64,000 bases of DNA, taken from positions 25,716 through 89,715 of the forward strand of contig CAVZBF010000005.1 in assembly GCA_963773465.1 (NCBI GenBank), read 5' to 3'. The notes under the pieces were generated by a model. The model worked only from the letters and a program-made list of their open reading frames with translations. It made no database searches and was not told the origin of the DNA. Each line of letters opens with the position of its first letter. The stretch's first letter is position 1. Of this stretch, positions 39,101 through 49,120 are shown one piece after another. The position numbers and the translations under genes were made by a program. Source of the stretch: VBAS01 sp963773465 (GTDB taxonomy: Bacteria; Bacteroidota; Bacteroidia; Chitinophagales; Chitinophagaceae).

Positions 39101-39397
39101 CAACCTTTGATCAGCACAGGCGCATTTACTCCGCATTCATGGGCAATCGAAGATGGATCGTTTCTTCGGTTTAATAATCTTACGATCGGCTATACATTAC
39201 CTGTAAAAAGTGTAGGAACTTTCCATATGAGTAAACTGCGTTTCTATTTTACAGCAAATAACATGGCCATTATTACAAGCTATTCAGGTTATGATCCTGA
39301 AGTAAGTGTAAGAAATGATGCCCGTACACCAAATCTTGATTATTCCGCTTATCCAAAAAGTCGTAGTTACATTTTTGGAGTAAACGCAACCTTTTAA
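36155..39397 (+). CDS. SusC/RagA-family TonB-dependent outer membrane transporter
   Basis: This is a 1080-residue outer-membrane barrel with an intact frame. After the signal peptide (MKQLAFCFSFLFLSLITFAQ) comes a carboxypeptidase regulatory-like domain (IRGKVTDDSGAPLQGVSVIP). Next are a TonB-box-like stretch (LNDVVVIGYTSVKRKDL) and the plug domain (NIAEALNGRLAGVTATTSEG, DPLYVIDGVQ, INVLKD-like IDVLKDAAATSIYGARGANG). The barrel fills the rest and ends in Phe. With SusD it would import oligogalacturonides or other pectin fragments; the substrate is inferred from the enzymes downstream. It is the first gene of the locus. Confidence 0.95.
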   Translation: MKQLAFCFSFLFLSLITFAQERVIRGKVTDDSGAPLQGVSVIPKGSKTGVQTDKDGNFSISVGGSGNVTLTFSYTGHKPATILADGKTAVAVQLEKNVTSLNDVVVIGYTSVKRKDLLASVSSISAKDLKDAPINNIAEALNGRLAGVTATTSEGSPDANVRVRIRGGMSITGSNDPLYVIDGVQVENGLTAISPQDIQTIDVLKDAAATSIYGARGANGVIIITTKSGKPGRTIVSYNGFVGIRKIARVLDVLNPYDFIVYQAERSRLQGGSDSIGFLNSYGTTWDTLNVYKNYKFVDWQEEVFGRTGINQTHNVSASGGDKKLTFNIGYTYNRDKAIVINSSYNRHLFNLKADYKITNNLKVGTSSRYSNLNVYGAGVSADNGSSSLSRLRNAVKYRPYTSNSQEVEDYTDPSVAAGIGNGLNLANPIKLANAEFRRKTTNTYNVTLYAQYTILKNLIFKSTVGIDRNEKVDRQFYDTLSPQAKSNNTRPFVSLDTTIARTLTNTNVLTYAFSPWQDHNFDFVLGEETFEVKTESHLNQARNFPYFVSANYAFGHLDSGAALPTYPRLNKSRSTQLSFFGRIGYNYKDKYLLSANLRRDGSSKFAPEERWGYFPAGSIAWRLSKEKFLTNVNFINEAKLRFGYGAMGNNRISDYLYLNTFINNTRFYGLNGQVVNAYVPSSLPNESLKWEATVNRNWGLDLSLFRNRLNMSIDYYINSSKDLLLQVNIDPTYGFTTQLQNIGKTENRGWEFQFNGDIMRKAQGLNWTANFNLSFNKNKVVQLGPGQTEAPQTAYGLSGASDYMLRIGQPLGTMYGLVTDGFYTANDFNHNPATLEYTLKSGVVDNVAIIGAPIRPGSIKFKDISGPNGIPDGKIDLNYDRTIIGNPNPKISGGLSQQFNYRNWDMSLFVNFMLDFDVYNANRIEFTNSYSPSSNLLGIMKDRWTNIDPATGESLIWINSGKVYGVAPDRLSSVNANAEIWQPLISTGAFTPHSWAIEDGSFLRFNNLTIGYTLPVKSVGTFHMSKLRFYFTANNMAIITSYSGYDPEVSVRNDARTPNLDYSAYPKSRSYIFGVNATF

Positions 39398-39415
39398 TTA
39401 ATAAACGACTTGTAT

Positions 39416-41290
39416 ATGAAATCGAATTATATGAATAAGATCGTAACCGTTGCAACAGCATTTATTCTTCTAAGTATCGGCGGTTGTAAAAAATATCTTG
39501 ACCAGCAACCGATAACTGCTGTTGGATCTGAAATGGTTTTTAAAGATGTTCCGACCACGTTGCAGGCTTTAGCAGGTGTTTACGGCAGGCTGGCAGGTGA
39601 TAACGCTTATGGTCTAAAGCTGGCATTGCATTATCCGGTTGATGATGACATATTGATGGGGCCAAGCGGAAATAATGATGATAGAAGAGGAATGGCACAT
39701 TTCTCCCTCACTTCATTGAATGCAGAACTGGCTGCACCATTCAACCAACTTTTTGAAGGTATCATGCTCGCAAATATTTGTATAGACGAGATCCCAAAAA
39801 TGGATAAGTATTCAGGTGGTTCTGAACAAGAGAAAAAGCAATTGCAGAGAATGTATGGCGAAGCATTAACACTAAGGGCACAATTTTATTTTGAAGCAAT
39901 TCGTAACTGGGGCGACTTGCCTGAACATTTTATACCATCATATATACAGGCGACTACAGAACCATTTCCATCAAGAATTGATAAAAATGTTTTGTATGAT
40001 CATATTCTTACCGATCTGAAAGAAGCTGCTGACCTGGTTCCATGGCGGAATGAAGTAACTGGTATAGGTGACCAGGTTGATGAAAGGATTACAAAAGGAA
40101 CTGTTAAAGCATTGCGTGCAAGAATTGCTCTGGCTCGTGGCGGCTACTCACTCAGTCAAAGCGGAACAGTTTCCCGCCCGGCAAATTATATTGATTTTAT
40201 TAAGATAGCCCGCGATGAAACAAATGAGATCATCACTTCAAATCAACATTCATTATTTCCCGATTATAAAGGTCTTTGGAAAGATATTGTTTGCGGTAAG
40301 CAAACGGTTGATCCAAACGGTGAATTAATGTTCCAGGTATCAGCTATTGGCGGCGGTGGCACTGCTGATTCAAAATTCGGTTATGCTAATGGCCCGAGAG
40401 TGAATGGTGCGGGTAACAGTTTTGTAAATCCATTACCTAGTTATTTGTATTTGTTTGATTCAACAGATGTGAGAAGAGATGTTACAATAGCTCCTTATGA
40501 TGTGTATGTAGATAATGACAAAAAAATCGGTATGGCTATTACGGCGATGCGGGATGGTAAATACCGTAGGGACTGGATTAAGCCTGCTATTCCGGGAACC
40601 AGTGCCGTTCAATATTTCGGCCTGAAGTGGCAGATCATTCGCTATTCGGATGTGTTATTGATGTACGCGGAAGCTGAAAATGAAATTAGTGGCCCCAATA
40701 CAGCTACCTACAATGCTGTCAATATGGTAAGGAGACGTGGTTATGGTTTGCCAATATCCTCGACTTCTCCTATTGATATACCAGCCGGTTTAAGTAAAGC
40801 TGACTTCTTCAAATATCTTATAAGGGAAAGAGCATTAGAATTGGGCGCAGAAGGCATAAGGAAATATGATCTGATCCGTTGGAATTTATTGGGCCAGGGT
40901 TTAAAAGAAGCCAACGATAATATGGCTTTGATGGGACTTCGCAGTACAACGGCTATGAGTTATAGCTATATGGCAGGACCTCCTGCTTATGCGGCTGTTG
41001 CTGCTAATTTGCCATCTAATATGTATTATAGAGGCACTGCCAGTGCACCTCTTTCAACTGGAGATAATTCTTCAATTTGGGTTCATTCATATTATAAGAC
41101 AAATACAAATCCCGGAACTGGTAATACAAGTGTTGCATGGGTTAATTCATCATTGACAACAACAATGATAACACCGACCATTCCCCGTTATGGGTATATA
41201 AATTTCAGAACAGGAAAATCGGAATTGTTCCCTATTCCGCAATCAGCAAGGGAATCCAATAAAAATTTAACCCAGAACCCGGGATATTAA
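39416..41290 (+). CDS. SusD/RagB-family glycan-binding lipoprotein
   Basis: This is the surface lid of the SusC transporter, about 624 residues and intact. The lipoprotein signal reads IVTVATAFILLSIGGCKKYL. SusD-type features include YLDQQPITAVGSEMVFKDVP, LYGEALTLRAQ-like MYGEALTLRAQFYFEAIRNW, and the C-terminal region SDVLLMYAEAENE and NMVRRRGYGLP. The ATGs at 39410, 39416 and 39431 are all in frame; any gives a usable signal. It follows susC by 18 bases and is co-transcribed. Confidence 0.95.
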   Translation: MKSNYMNKIVTVATAFILLSIGGCKKYLDQQPITAVGSEMVFKDVPTTLQALAGVYGRLAGDNAYGLKLALHYPVDDDILMGPSGNNDDRRGMAHFSLTSLNAELAAPFNQLFEGIMLANICIDEIPKMDKYSGGSEQEKKQLQRMYGEALTLRAQFYFEAIRNWGDLPEHFIPSYIQATTEPFPSRIDKNVLYDHILTDLKEAADLVPWRNEVTGIGDQVDERITKGTVKALRARIALARGGYSLSQSGTVSRPANYIDFIKIARDETNEIITSNQHSLFPDYKGLWKDIVCGKQTVDPNGELMFQVSAIGGGGTADSKFGYANGPRVNGAGNSFVNPLPSYLYLFDSTDVRRDVTIAPYDVYVDNDKKIGMAITAMRDGKYRRDWIKPAIPGTSAVQYFGLKWQIIRYSDVLLMYAEAENEISGPNTATYNAVNMVRRRGYGLPISSTSPIDIPAGLSKADFFKYLIRERALELGAEGIRKYDLIRWNLLGQGLKEANDNMALMGLRSTTAMSYSYMAGPPAYAAVAANLPSNMYYRGTASAPLSTGDNSSIWVHSYYKTNTNPGTGNTSVAWVNSSLTTTMITPTIPRYGYINFRTGKSELFPIPQSARESNKNLTQNPGY

Positions 41291-41375
41291 TAAACTTTTT
41301 CTTTAGGTTGAAGAACTATTAGTTATCGATGAAGCGGCTGCTGCTTATGCAGCAGCTTTATTTTTAAATTACATT

Positions 41376-42805
41376 ATGATCTCATTACAACGTTGTTTTC
41401 TATTAATAGTAATTGCTTGTTCATTTTTAAAATGCAAGGCGCAAAAAAGTGGAGTAACCAATTCAGTTAACGAGTCGGTGCCAATTGCATTTCCCGGAGC
41501 TGAAGGCTATGGTAAATATGCGAGTGGTGGCAGAGGTGGTAAACTCTATATTGTAACAAACTTGAACGATGACGGTGAAGGAAGCTTCAGAAAAGCAGCT
41601 ACTGCAAATGAACCAAGAATAATCGTATTTGCTGTTTCCGGAACTATTCATTTGAATTCATCTATTTCTATAAAAGCAAATGCAACCATTGCCGGACAAA
41701 CAGCTCCTGGTGATGGGATCTGCATTGCCGATAAATCAGTTGCATTGGGCGGTGATAATATTATTCTTCGTTACGTTCGCTTTCGTCTTGGTGACAAATG
41801 GCAGAGGCAGGCGGGAATGGTAGATGGTAGCGGAGGTGAAGATGCTTTTAGTGGCGGTGGTAAAAAACATATTATTATTGATCATTGCACATTCAGTTGG
41901 AGCAATGATGAATGTTTTTCTGTTTACAACGGAGACAGTTCTACTCTTCAATGGAATATTATTTCTGAGCCGTTGAATTACTCTTATCATTTTGAAACAG
42001 GTGATAAAGATTGGGAACATCATGGGTACGGTGGTATCTGGGGTGGTAAACATTTATCGGCGCATCATAATTTATTTGCGCATTGTAACAACCGGAATCC
42101 GCGATTCAATGGTAACCGGCAGGGCATACAGGAATTTGTTGATTATACTAACAACGTTATTTACAATTGGGGCGGCAATAATATTTATGCCGGCGAAGGA
42201 GGCGATTATAATATCATAAATAATTATTTTAAATATGGACCGTCTACAAATAAAAATGTGCGGTACCGGATCGTAAACCCTGGTAAAACGGAAACGTATT
42301 GGTTTTGGTAAATGGTATGTAAATGGAAATCTTGTTGATGAAGCAAAAGATGTATCTCAAAATAACTGGTTGGGCATACACATGGGTAATGGAGGAACGG
42401 ATGATGATAAAAAAATAGCCGTTGTTGATAGACCATTTCCCGCAGATCAATTAAATATTGAAACAGCAGAAAAAGCTTTTGAATCTGTTTTAAAATATGC
42501 AGGAGCCAGTTATAAAAGAGATACACTGGATGAACGGGTTATTAATGATGTAAGAAACAGAACTGGTTTTATTATTGATGTGCAGGGACGATATCCGGCA
42601 TCACTCACCCTATGAAATGACATTAAATGCATGGCCTGCTTTAAAATCATTGCCTGCTCCGGCAGATAATGATAAGGACGGAATACCTGATGAATGGGAG
42701 AAAAAGAATGGTTTAAATCCTTCCGATGCATCCGATGCGATGAAAATTTCGTCACATAAGTTCTATACTAATATTGAACTTTATATAAATAGTATAGTAA
42801 AATAG
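41376..42805 (+). CDS. Secreted pectate lyase (PL1-like), frameshifted
   Basis: This enzyme would cleave polygalacturonate by beta-elimination. The signal peptide is MISLQRCFLLIVIACSFLKC, possibly lipidated. The parallel beta-helix begins at FPGAEGYGKYASGGRGGKLY and VTNLNDDGEGSFRKAA; typical motifs follow (VSGTIHLNSSISIKANATIA, HIIIDHCTFSWSNDECFSVY, NRNPRFNG). Indels near 42300 and 42600 split the frame. The C-terminus contains a calcium-binding-like DNDKDGIPDEWEKKNGLNP segment, common in Bacteroidota pectate lyases. It is about 476 residues when joined, and is the first enzyme after SusD. Confidence 0.88.
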
Positions 42806-42883
42806 AAAACGGATGACACGGATTGAATGGATTACTACGGATCAAATGGGCAATCCGTTTTATCCGTGTCATCCGTGTTCCCG
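42806..42883. repeat. Palindromic repeat, family B copy 1
   Basis: Left arm ACGGATGACACGGATTGAAT and right arm ATCCGTGTCATCCGTGTTC are nearly perfect inverted repeats spaced by ~40 bases. It fills the junction between the pectate lyase and acetylesterase genes. Related copies lie at 54508-54616, 60478-60556 and 62348-62428. Confidence 0.8.
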
Positions 42884-42894
42884 AAAAAGCTAAC

Positions 42895-43646
42895 ATGAAA
42901 AAACTTGTTTACATAGGATTACTTTTCTCATTGTTTGCTTTTGCATTACCCGAGAAATAAGAAAATTACAATTTGGATGTGTGGTGACAGCACCATGAGC
43001 ATAAAAGAAAAAAAAGCCTATCCTGAAACTGGTTGGGGAATGCCCTTTGTTTATTTCTGGGATTCAACCGTCCTGATTGAAAATCTTGCAAAGAACGGTC
43101 GCAGTACAAGTTCATTCAGGAATGAAGGCTTATGGAAAAAAGTATTGGATGGTGCAATTGAAGGCGATTATGTTTTTATCCAATTTGGGCACAACGATGA
43201 AGTGCCCACAAAAAAAACGTACACCACGGAAGGCGAATTTAAAAATAACCTGAAACAATATGTATTGCGAAGCAAGGAGCAAAAAGACAACACCGATATT
43301 GCTTACACCCATGGCACGAAGAAAATTTGATCATAACGGAAAAATCGAAGGCACTCATGATGTGTATTCACAAATAGTGAGAGATGTTGCAAAAGAAGAG
43401 AAAGTTATTTTATTTGATATGGATAAGAAAACTCAACAGTTGTATCAGCAGTTTGGAGTAGAAAATTCAAAATTGCTTTTCCTCCAATTAAGACCCGGCG
43501 AACATCCTAATTATCCTGATGGAAAAGAAGATAATACACATTTTAGCGAATTAGGCGCAAGGATGGTTGCGCAATTGGTGTTAGGAGAGATTAAAAAAGA
43601 AATTCCGGAACTTGCTGATAGGATCGTCAAGCCTGAAATAAAATGA
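42895..43646 (+). CDS. Rhamnogalacturonan acetylesterase-like SGNH hydrolase (CE12), frameshifted
   Basis: This is a GDSL/SGNH esterase that would remove acetyl groups from the pectin backbone. The start at 42895 gives a signal peptide (MKKLVYIGLLFSLFAFA). The frame shifts near 42955 and 43300. Catalytic blocks are complete: ITIWMCGDSTMSIKE (Ser), NLAKNGRSTSSF (Gly), FIQFGHNDEVP (Asn) and EDNTHFSELGARM (Asp and His). It is about 250 residues. Its stop overlaps the start of the next gene (ATGATG region at 43643-43646), which indicates co-translation. Confidence 0.85.
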
Positions 43647-45541
43647 TGAAAAGAAATTTGTTTATCATATCCTTTTTGCTGATTGCTTTTTGTGGAAATG
43701 CTCAATCAATAAAAGGCATTACAGGTACGCCGGATACTTCATATACTATCCATAGCGCTTATGCCGGTACAATTAAAACAAATCCTGAAGCACGGATCGC
43801 AGAAGAGATAAGTTTTTCAAACCTGGCCGAAGAAAAGAATATCAGGTATTGTAAAGTTGGTGATCGTAAACTGTTGATAGATGTGTTTTATCCAAGATGG
43901 AAAGCTTCACCCAAAAGAACAGCGATCATTATCATTCATGGCGGCGGTTGGAGATCAGGAAACAGGACATTGCATTATCCACTGGCACAGAGACTCGCAA
44001 AGCTCGGGTATGTTTGTTTTACTCCTGAATATCGTCTTTCGACAGAGGCTTTATACCCGGCAGGTGTTTATGATATCAAGGCTGCAATCAGATGGGTGAG
44101 AAAGAATGCTGCGAAGTATAATCTTAATGAGGATAAAATTGTTGTCGCTGGTCATTCGGCCGGTGGTGAATTGGCTGCAATGATGGGGGCTACAAATAAT
44201 ATGAAAGAATTTGAAGGAGATGGCTGTCATAAGAGTATTTCAAGTAAAGTAAATGCTGTGATCAATATTGATGGCATTCTTGCTTTTATTCATCCCGAAT
44301 CTGGCGAAGGTGATGATAGCAAAAGAATTTCTGCTGCTACAAACTGGTTTGGTTATTCAAAAACTGAAAGCCCGGAATTATGGAAACAAGGCTCTCCGTT
44401 AACTCATGCAGGAAAGAAGTCAGCTCCAACATTATTTGTAAATAGTAATGTAGCAAGAATGCATGCCGGGAGAGAAGATTTTACTGATGCTTTAGGCTGG
44501 TGGAATATTTATTCGGAAGTCAAAACTTTTAATGCTCCCCATTCATTCATCCTGTTTAATCCATGGCTTGATTCTTCTCTTGCTTACATAGATAAGTTTT
44601 TAAAAAGGGTTTTTGCTAAAACAAAAGATTCACCGTTTCCGCCTGACCCGATCACAGTGGCGCAAGATGGCAGCGGTGATTACAAAACGGTCCAGGAAGC
44701 TTTTAATGCTATCCCTTCTTTCCTTTGGAAGCTGACTATTATAAATGTAAAACCTGGCATTTACCGGGAAAAACTGTATCTCGATTCTTCAAAGCGAAAA
44801 GTTCAATTATTGGGACAAGATAAATTCAAAACTATTATTATTTACAATGATCATACAGGCAAGGTGACTTCGGATGGTGATACAATAAATACACGGACCT
44901 CATGGACATTATTGATCCAAGCGGATCGGTTCATGGCTTATAACATAACCTTTCAAAATGATGCTGGCTTTACCGCAGGGCAGGCAGTTGCAGTGGAATC
45001 GGATGGAGATAAAGCAGAATTTATTGATTGCCGGTTTATCGGTAACCAGGATGTTTTGTTTTTAAATAATGAAAAAAGCCGTCAATATTTTCGGAACTGC
45101 TATATAGAGGGAACCACTGATTTCATTTTTGGTTCTGCCACAGCATGGTTTGATAGTTGTGAAATTTACAGCAAGAAGAATTCGCATGTTACGGCTGCAT
45201 CAACACCTCAAAATAAAGAATGGGGTTTTGTATTCAATAAATGCAAATTGACTGGTGATACTTCCTTACATAATGTTTCCCTGGGTCGGCCTTGGCGACC
45301 TTATGCATCGGTGGTTTATATGAATTGTTATATCGGGTCTCATATAAAACCCGAAGGATGGAGTAACTGGAATAACACCGAGAATTATAAAACGACCCGG
45401 TATGCTGAATATAAAAATTATGGACCTTCATCTGATCCGGCTAAAAGAGTGAATTGGTCAAGACAATTGACTGATGAAGAAGCAAAGACATATGACAGTC
45501 GAAAGTACTTAAACAGCTGGAATCAAAAAACCGTTAACTAA
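43643..45541 (+). CDS. Bifunctional esterase: alpha/beta hydrolase fused to pectinesterase (CE8)
   Basis: This is a single intact 632-residue frame with a signal peptide (MMKRNLFIISFLLIAFCGNAQ). Residues about 50-330 are an alpha/beta hydrolase: oxyanion IIIIHGGGWRSGN, nucleophile VVAGHSAGGELAAM and His in NAPHSFILF. Residues about 333-620 are a right-handed beta-helix pectin methylesterase: VAQDGSGDYKTVQEAF, GNQDVLFL and GTTDFIFGSATAWF (two catalytic Asp), SLGRPWRPYA (Arg). It would remove two different ester types, methyl plus acetyl or feruloyl, from the same substrate. The combination in one chain is notable. It shares one base with the next start (TAATG). Confidence 0.92.
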   Translation: MMKRNLFIISFLLIAFCGNAQSIKGITGTPDTSYTIHSAYAGTIKTNPEARIAEEISFSNLAEEKNIRYCKVGDRKLLIDVFYPRWKASPKRTAIIIIHGGGWRSGNRTLHYPLAQRLAKLGYVCFTPEYRLSTEALYPAGVYDIKAAIRWVRKNAAKYNLNEDKIVVAGHSAGGELAAMMGATNNMKEFEGDGCHKSISSKVNAVINIDGILAFIHPESGEGDDSKRISAATNWFGYSKTESPELWKQGSPLTHAGKKSAPTLFVNSNVARMHAGREDFTDALGWWNIYSEVKTFNAPHSFILFNPWLDSSLAYIDKFLKRVFAKTKDSPFPPDPITVAQDGSGDYKTVQEAFNAIPSFLWKLTIINVKPGIYREKLYLDSSKRKVQLLGQDKFKTIIIYNDHTGKVTSDGDTINTRTSWTLLIQADRFMAYNITFQNDAGFTAGQAVAVESDGDKAEFIDCRFIGNQDVLFLNNEKSRQYFRNCYIEGTTDFIFGSATAWFDSCEIYSKKNSHVTAASTPQNKEWGFVFNKCKLTGDTSLHNVSLGRPWRPYASVVYMNCYIGSHIKPEGWSNWNNTENYKTTRYAEYKNYGPSSDPAKRVNWSRQLTDEEAKTYDSRKYLNSWNQKTVN

Positions 45542-46447
45542 TGAAGAATCTTTTCTGCATTATAACCATTTTGTTTACAATAAATGCCAATGCGCAATCA
45601 ATTGCTGAAATTGAATTGTATAAAGGCAAAGTTCCAAACTCTACCAATGCACCTGACAAGGAAAATACAGTAATAGGAGATGACAAGGTAATGCGTGTCG
45701 CTAAAGTAAGTGTCCCTTCGATCACAATGTATAAGCCGGCACAACAAAATGGAATGTCAGTTATTATTTGCCCGGGCGGAGGTTATTCAATTCTTGCATG
45801 GAATAAAGAAGGAACCAAGGATTGCAGAAGAATTCAACAAGTGGGGCATTACTGCATTTATCTTAAAATACCGTTTGCCGGATGATACAACCATGATCGA
45901 TAAAAGCATTGCCCCATTGCAGGATGCACAACAAGCAGTGAGAATGGTTAGATCAAACGCCGTTGATTGGGGGATCGATAAAAATAAAATTGGCATCATG
46001 GGTTTTTCAGCAGGCGGGCATTTGGCTGCTACAGCAGCAACGCATTTTTCTAATAAAGCCGATCCGAAAAACACTGATACAACTTCTGCTCGTCCTGATT
46101 TTGCAATTCTTGTTTATCCTGTTATAAGTTTTGATACAAGCTTTGCTCATATCGGTTCAAGAAATAAATTGATCGGAACGAATCCGCCAGCAGATAAGAT
46201 CGCTTTTTTCTCAAATGAATTGCAGGTAACAACAAATACTCCTCCCACTTTTCTTGTTCATGCAGGAGATGATAAAAGTGTTCCTGTTGAAAATAGTATC
46301 CGGTTTTACCAGGCATGTATAAAAAATAAAGTGCCGGTTGAAATGCACCTGTATCCAAAAGGCGGACATGGTTTTGGATTAAATAATACAACAACAACAG
46401 ATAATTGGATGGAGCGATTGAAAAATTGGTTAAGTTCAATCAAATAA
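45541..46447 (+). CDS. Secreted alpha/beta hydrolase esterase (acetyl esterase/BD-FAE-like), one frameshift
   Basis: Signal peptide MKNLFCIITILFTINANAQ, then GKVPNSTNAPDKENTVIGDD, a start seen in Bacteroidota carbohydrate esterases. The oxyanion region is VIICPGGGYSILAWNKEG, followed by a one-base indel near 45815. The rest carries IGIMGFSAGGHLAATAATH (Ser), LVHAGDDKSVP (Asp) and YPKGGHGFGL (His). Total is about 301 residues. Deacetylation of pectin or xylan side chains is the likely role. It is coupled to the preceding bifunctional esterase by a one-base stop/start overlap. Confidence 0.85.
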
Positions 46448-46452
46448 ATTTT

Positions 46453-47504
46453 ATGAAACCGATCAATACGGCATTATGTTCTTTTGGAATGAGTGGATGG
46501 GTTTTTCATGCGCCATTTATTACCATTCATCCCGGGCTTTAATTTTTATGGTGTTTGGGAAAGAACAAAAAACCTGGCACAGGAAAAATATCCCGGGTGT
46601 AAAAACATTTCGTACACTTGAAGAGTTGCTTGCTGATAAAAATGTTGAGTTGGTTGTTGTAAATACGCCAAGCGTGACTCATTATGATTATGCAAAGCAG
46701 GTGATCCAGGCAGGCAAACATTTGATCGTTGAAAAACCTTTTACCGCAACGGTTGAGCAGGCAGAAGAATTAATTGCATTGGCAAAAAAGAAAAAAGTAA
46801 AACTTTCCGTGTATCAGAATCGCCGGTATGACAGTGATTATAGAACGTGAAGAAAATATTGGATGAAGGATGGCTGGGAAATATTATTGATGCAGAAATT
46901 CATTATGACAGGTACGTACCTGCATTGAGTTATAAAGCACATAAGGAAACACCGACACCTGGTGTTGGATGTTTGTATGATCTCGGTTCGCATTTGATCG
47001 ACCAGGCATTGCAATTATTCGGAATGCCGTTGGCTTTGTTTGCTGATATTACGATCAATCGTCCCAATTCAAAAGTGGATGATTATTTTGATCTGAAATT
47101 TTTTTATCCTGATCACCGCGTTACGCTTAAGTCAAGTTATTATGTAAGAGAAGCATTGCCGGGCTTATCAAGTTCATGGCACAATGGGTTCTTTTATCAA
47201 ACATAAAACTGATGTGCAGGAAACCGATCTGCAGGCACACAAAAAACCAGGCGGTGATGATTGGGGTATTGAACCGGAAGCCAAAAAGGATTATTGCATA
47301 CAGAAAAAGATGGAAAGGTTATAAAGGAATTTATTCCATCGTTGAAAGGGAACTATGGCGATTATTATGATGGCATCTATAATGCCATTCGCAATAATGC
47401 GAGCAGGTTACCTGTAAGTGGTGAATGAAGGAATGAAAGTGATAAAAATTATTGAAGCGGCATTTAACAAAGCAATAAAGAAAAACAAGTTATTGAATCT
47501 ATGA
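46453..47504 (+). CDS. Gfo/Idh/MocA-family NAD(P)-dependent oxidoreductase, frameshifted
   Basis: The protein is cytoplasmic, about 350 residues once joined (breaks near 46540, 46845, 47170, 47295 and 47420). The N-terminal Rossmann part reads ALCSFGMSGWVFHAPFI. Hallmark motifs are LVVVNTPSVTHYDYAKQVIQ, AGKHLIVEKPFTATVEQAEE (the EKP motif) and the second-domain GVGCLYDLGSHLIDQALQLF. It likely oxidises or reduces a sugar or uronate freed by the locus, or acts in a two-step glycosidic cleavage; no specific substrate is implied by the sequence. Its stop overlaps the GH43 start (ATGA at 47501-47504). Confidence 0.82.
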
Positions 47505-49109
47505 GAATAGTTTGTATTTCCGATACTGTCTTTTTTGTTCATTGCAAACTGGTCTGCACAGCAAACTGTTTCGAAAGTATGGGTTGCAGATAATGGAATG
47601 GACATATAAAAACCCGGTCATTCATGCTGATTACAGGATCCCGATGCAATAAGAGTAGGCGATGATTATTATATGGTATCGTCCAGCTTTACACATATAC
47701 CCGGTTTGCCGATACTTCATTCAAAAGACCTGGTGAATTGGACAATTCATCGGTCATGCATTGAAAAAGCAACCTCCTTATGATCATTTATGATAAAGTG
47801 CAACATGGCGATGGTGTATGGGCGCCAGTCATCCGTTATCACAATAATGAATTTTATATCTATTATCCCGATCCTGATTTTGGTATTTATTTGGTCAAAG
47901 CAAAAAATATACGGCCCATGGAGCGAACCGGTGTTGGTAGAAGCAGGTAAAGGATTGATCGATCCTTGTCCCTTTGGGATGATGATGGAAAAGTATATCT
48001 GGTTCATGCTTATGCAGGCAGCCGTGCAGGAATCAAAATCAATTATTGTTGTGAAAGAATTGAATAAAGAAGGAACAAAGATCATTAGTGATGCGGTAAT
48101 GGTATATGATGGTCATGAAACAGATCCAACCATCGAAGGCCCGAAGTTTTATAAACGAAATGGATACTATTACATTTTTGCACCGGCAGGTGGAGTAAGA
48201 CAGGATGGCAAACTGTTCTTCGTTCAAAAAATATTTATGGCCCTTATGAAAGAAAAGTAGTGATGGACCAGGGAACTACTTCTATCAATGGCCCGCACCA
48301 GGGCGCATGGGTAACAACCCAAACAGGTGAAGATTGGTTCCTGCATTTCCAGGATAAAGAAGCTTATGGAAGAGTGGTGCATCTGCAACCGATGAAATGG
48401 ATAAATGACTGGCCGGTGATCGGAGTGATAAAGATGGTGATGGAAAAGGAGAACCGGTTCTCAGTTTATAAAAAACCAAATGTTGGAAAAACATATTCCA
48501 TCGTTACTCCACAGCAAGACTGATGAATTCAATTCAACTAAATTAGGATTGCAATGGCAATGGCAGGCGAATCCAAAAGAAGGATGGGCATTTACCGCTC
48601 CGAATGGTACGTTGAGAATGTTTTCCGTTTATCAGCCTGATTCAATTAATAATTTATGGAACTTACCCAATATACTCGGCCAAAAATTTCCCGCCGAAGA
48701 ATTTACGATGACAATTAAAGTTTCATTTAAACCAAAGTTTGACAATGAAAGATTTGGTTTAATTATCCTTGGAACTGATTATGCAACATTATCTATTATT
48801 AAGAAAAACGACAGAGTTTACATTGCCCAGACCGAAAGCATCAATGCGGATAAAAATAATATTGAAAAACTGATCTTAAGTTTTCCTGTTACCGGCACCG
48901 AATTTTATTTGAAAGCAAAGATCAGTAAAGGCGGTGTGTGCGATTTTAGTTACGAAACGGAGTTAGGGCAGGTTCGTCTTTTGAAAACATTTACGGCAAA
49001 ACCCGGCCGTTGGGTAGGGGCAAAGATTGGAATGATTTGCACAAGAACAAATATTACCAATGATGCTGGTTATGCAGATATTGATTGGGTACATTTTGAC
49101 AGACTTTAA
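47501..49109 (+). CDS. Glycoside hydrolase family 43 with a C-terminal beta-sandwich domain, frameshifted
   Basis: This is an exported arabinofuranosidase/xylosidase-type enzyme of about 535 residues, broken by at least five indels between 47520 and 48490. After joining, a signal peptide is followed by NPVIHADYsDPDAIRVGDDY with the catalytic base Asp, then SSSFTHIPGLPILHSKDLVNW, VWAPVIRYHNNEFYIYYPDP and the general acid region DPTIEGPKFYKRNGYYYI. INGPHQGAWV and WFLHFQDKEAYGRVVHLQPM are also conserved. The last ~200 residues are an intact GH43-associated beta-sandwich (LGLQWQWQANPKEGWAF, FGLIILGTDYATLSI). It would trim arabinan, galactan or xylose side chains of pectin. Confidence 0.85.
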
Positions 49110-49120
49110 AAATATAAACT

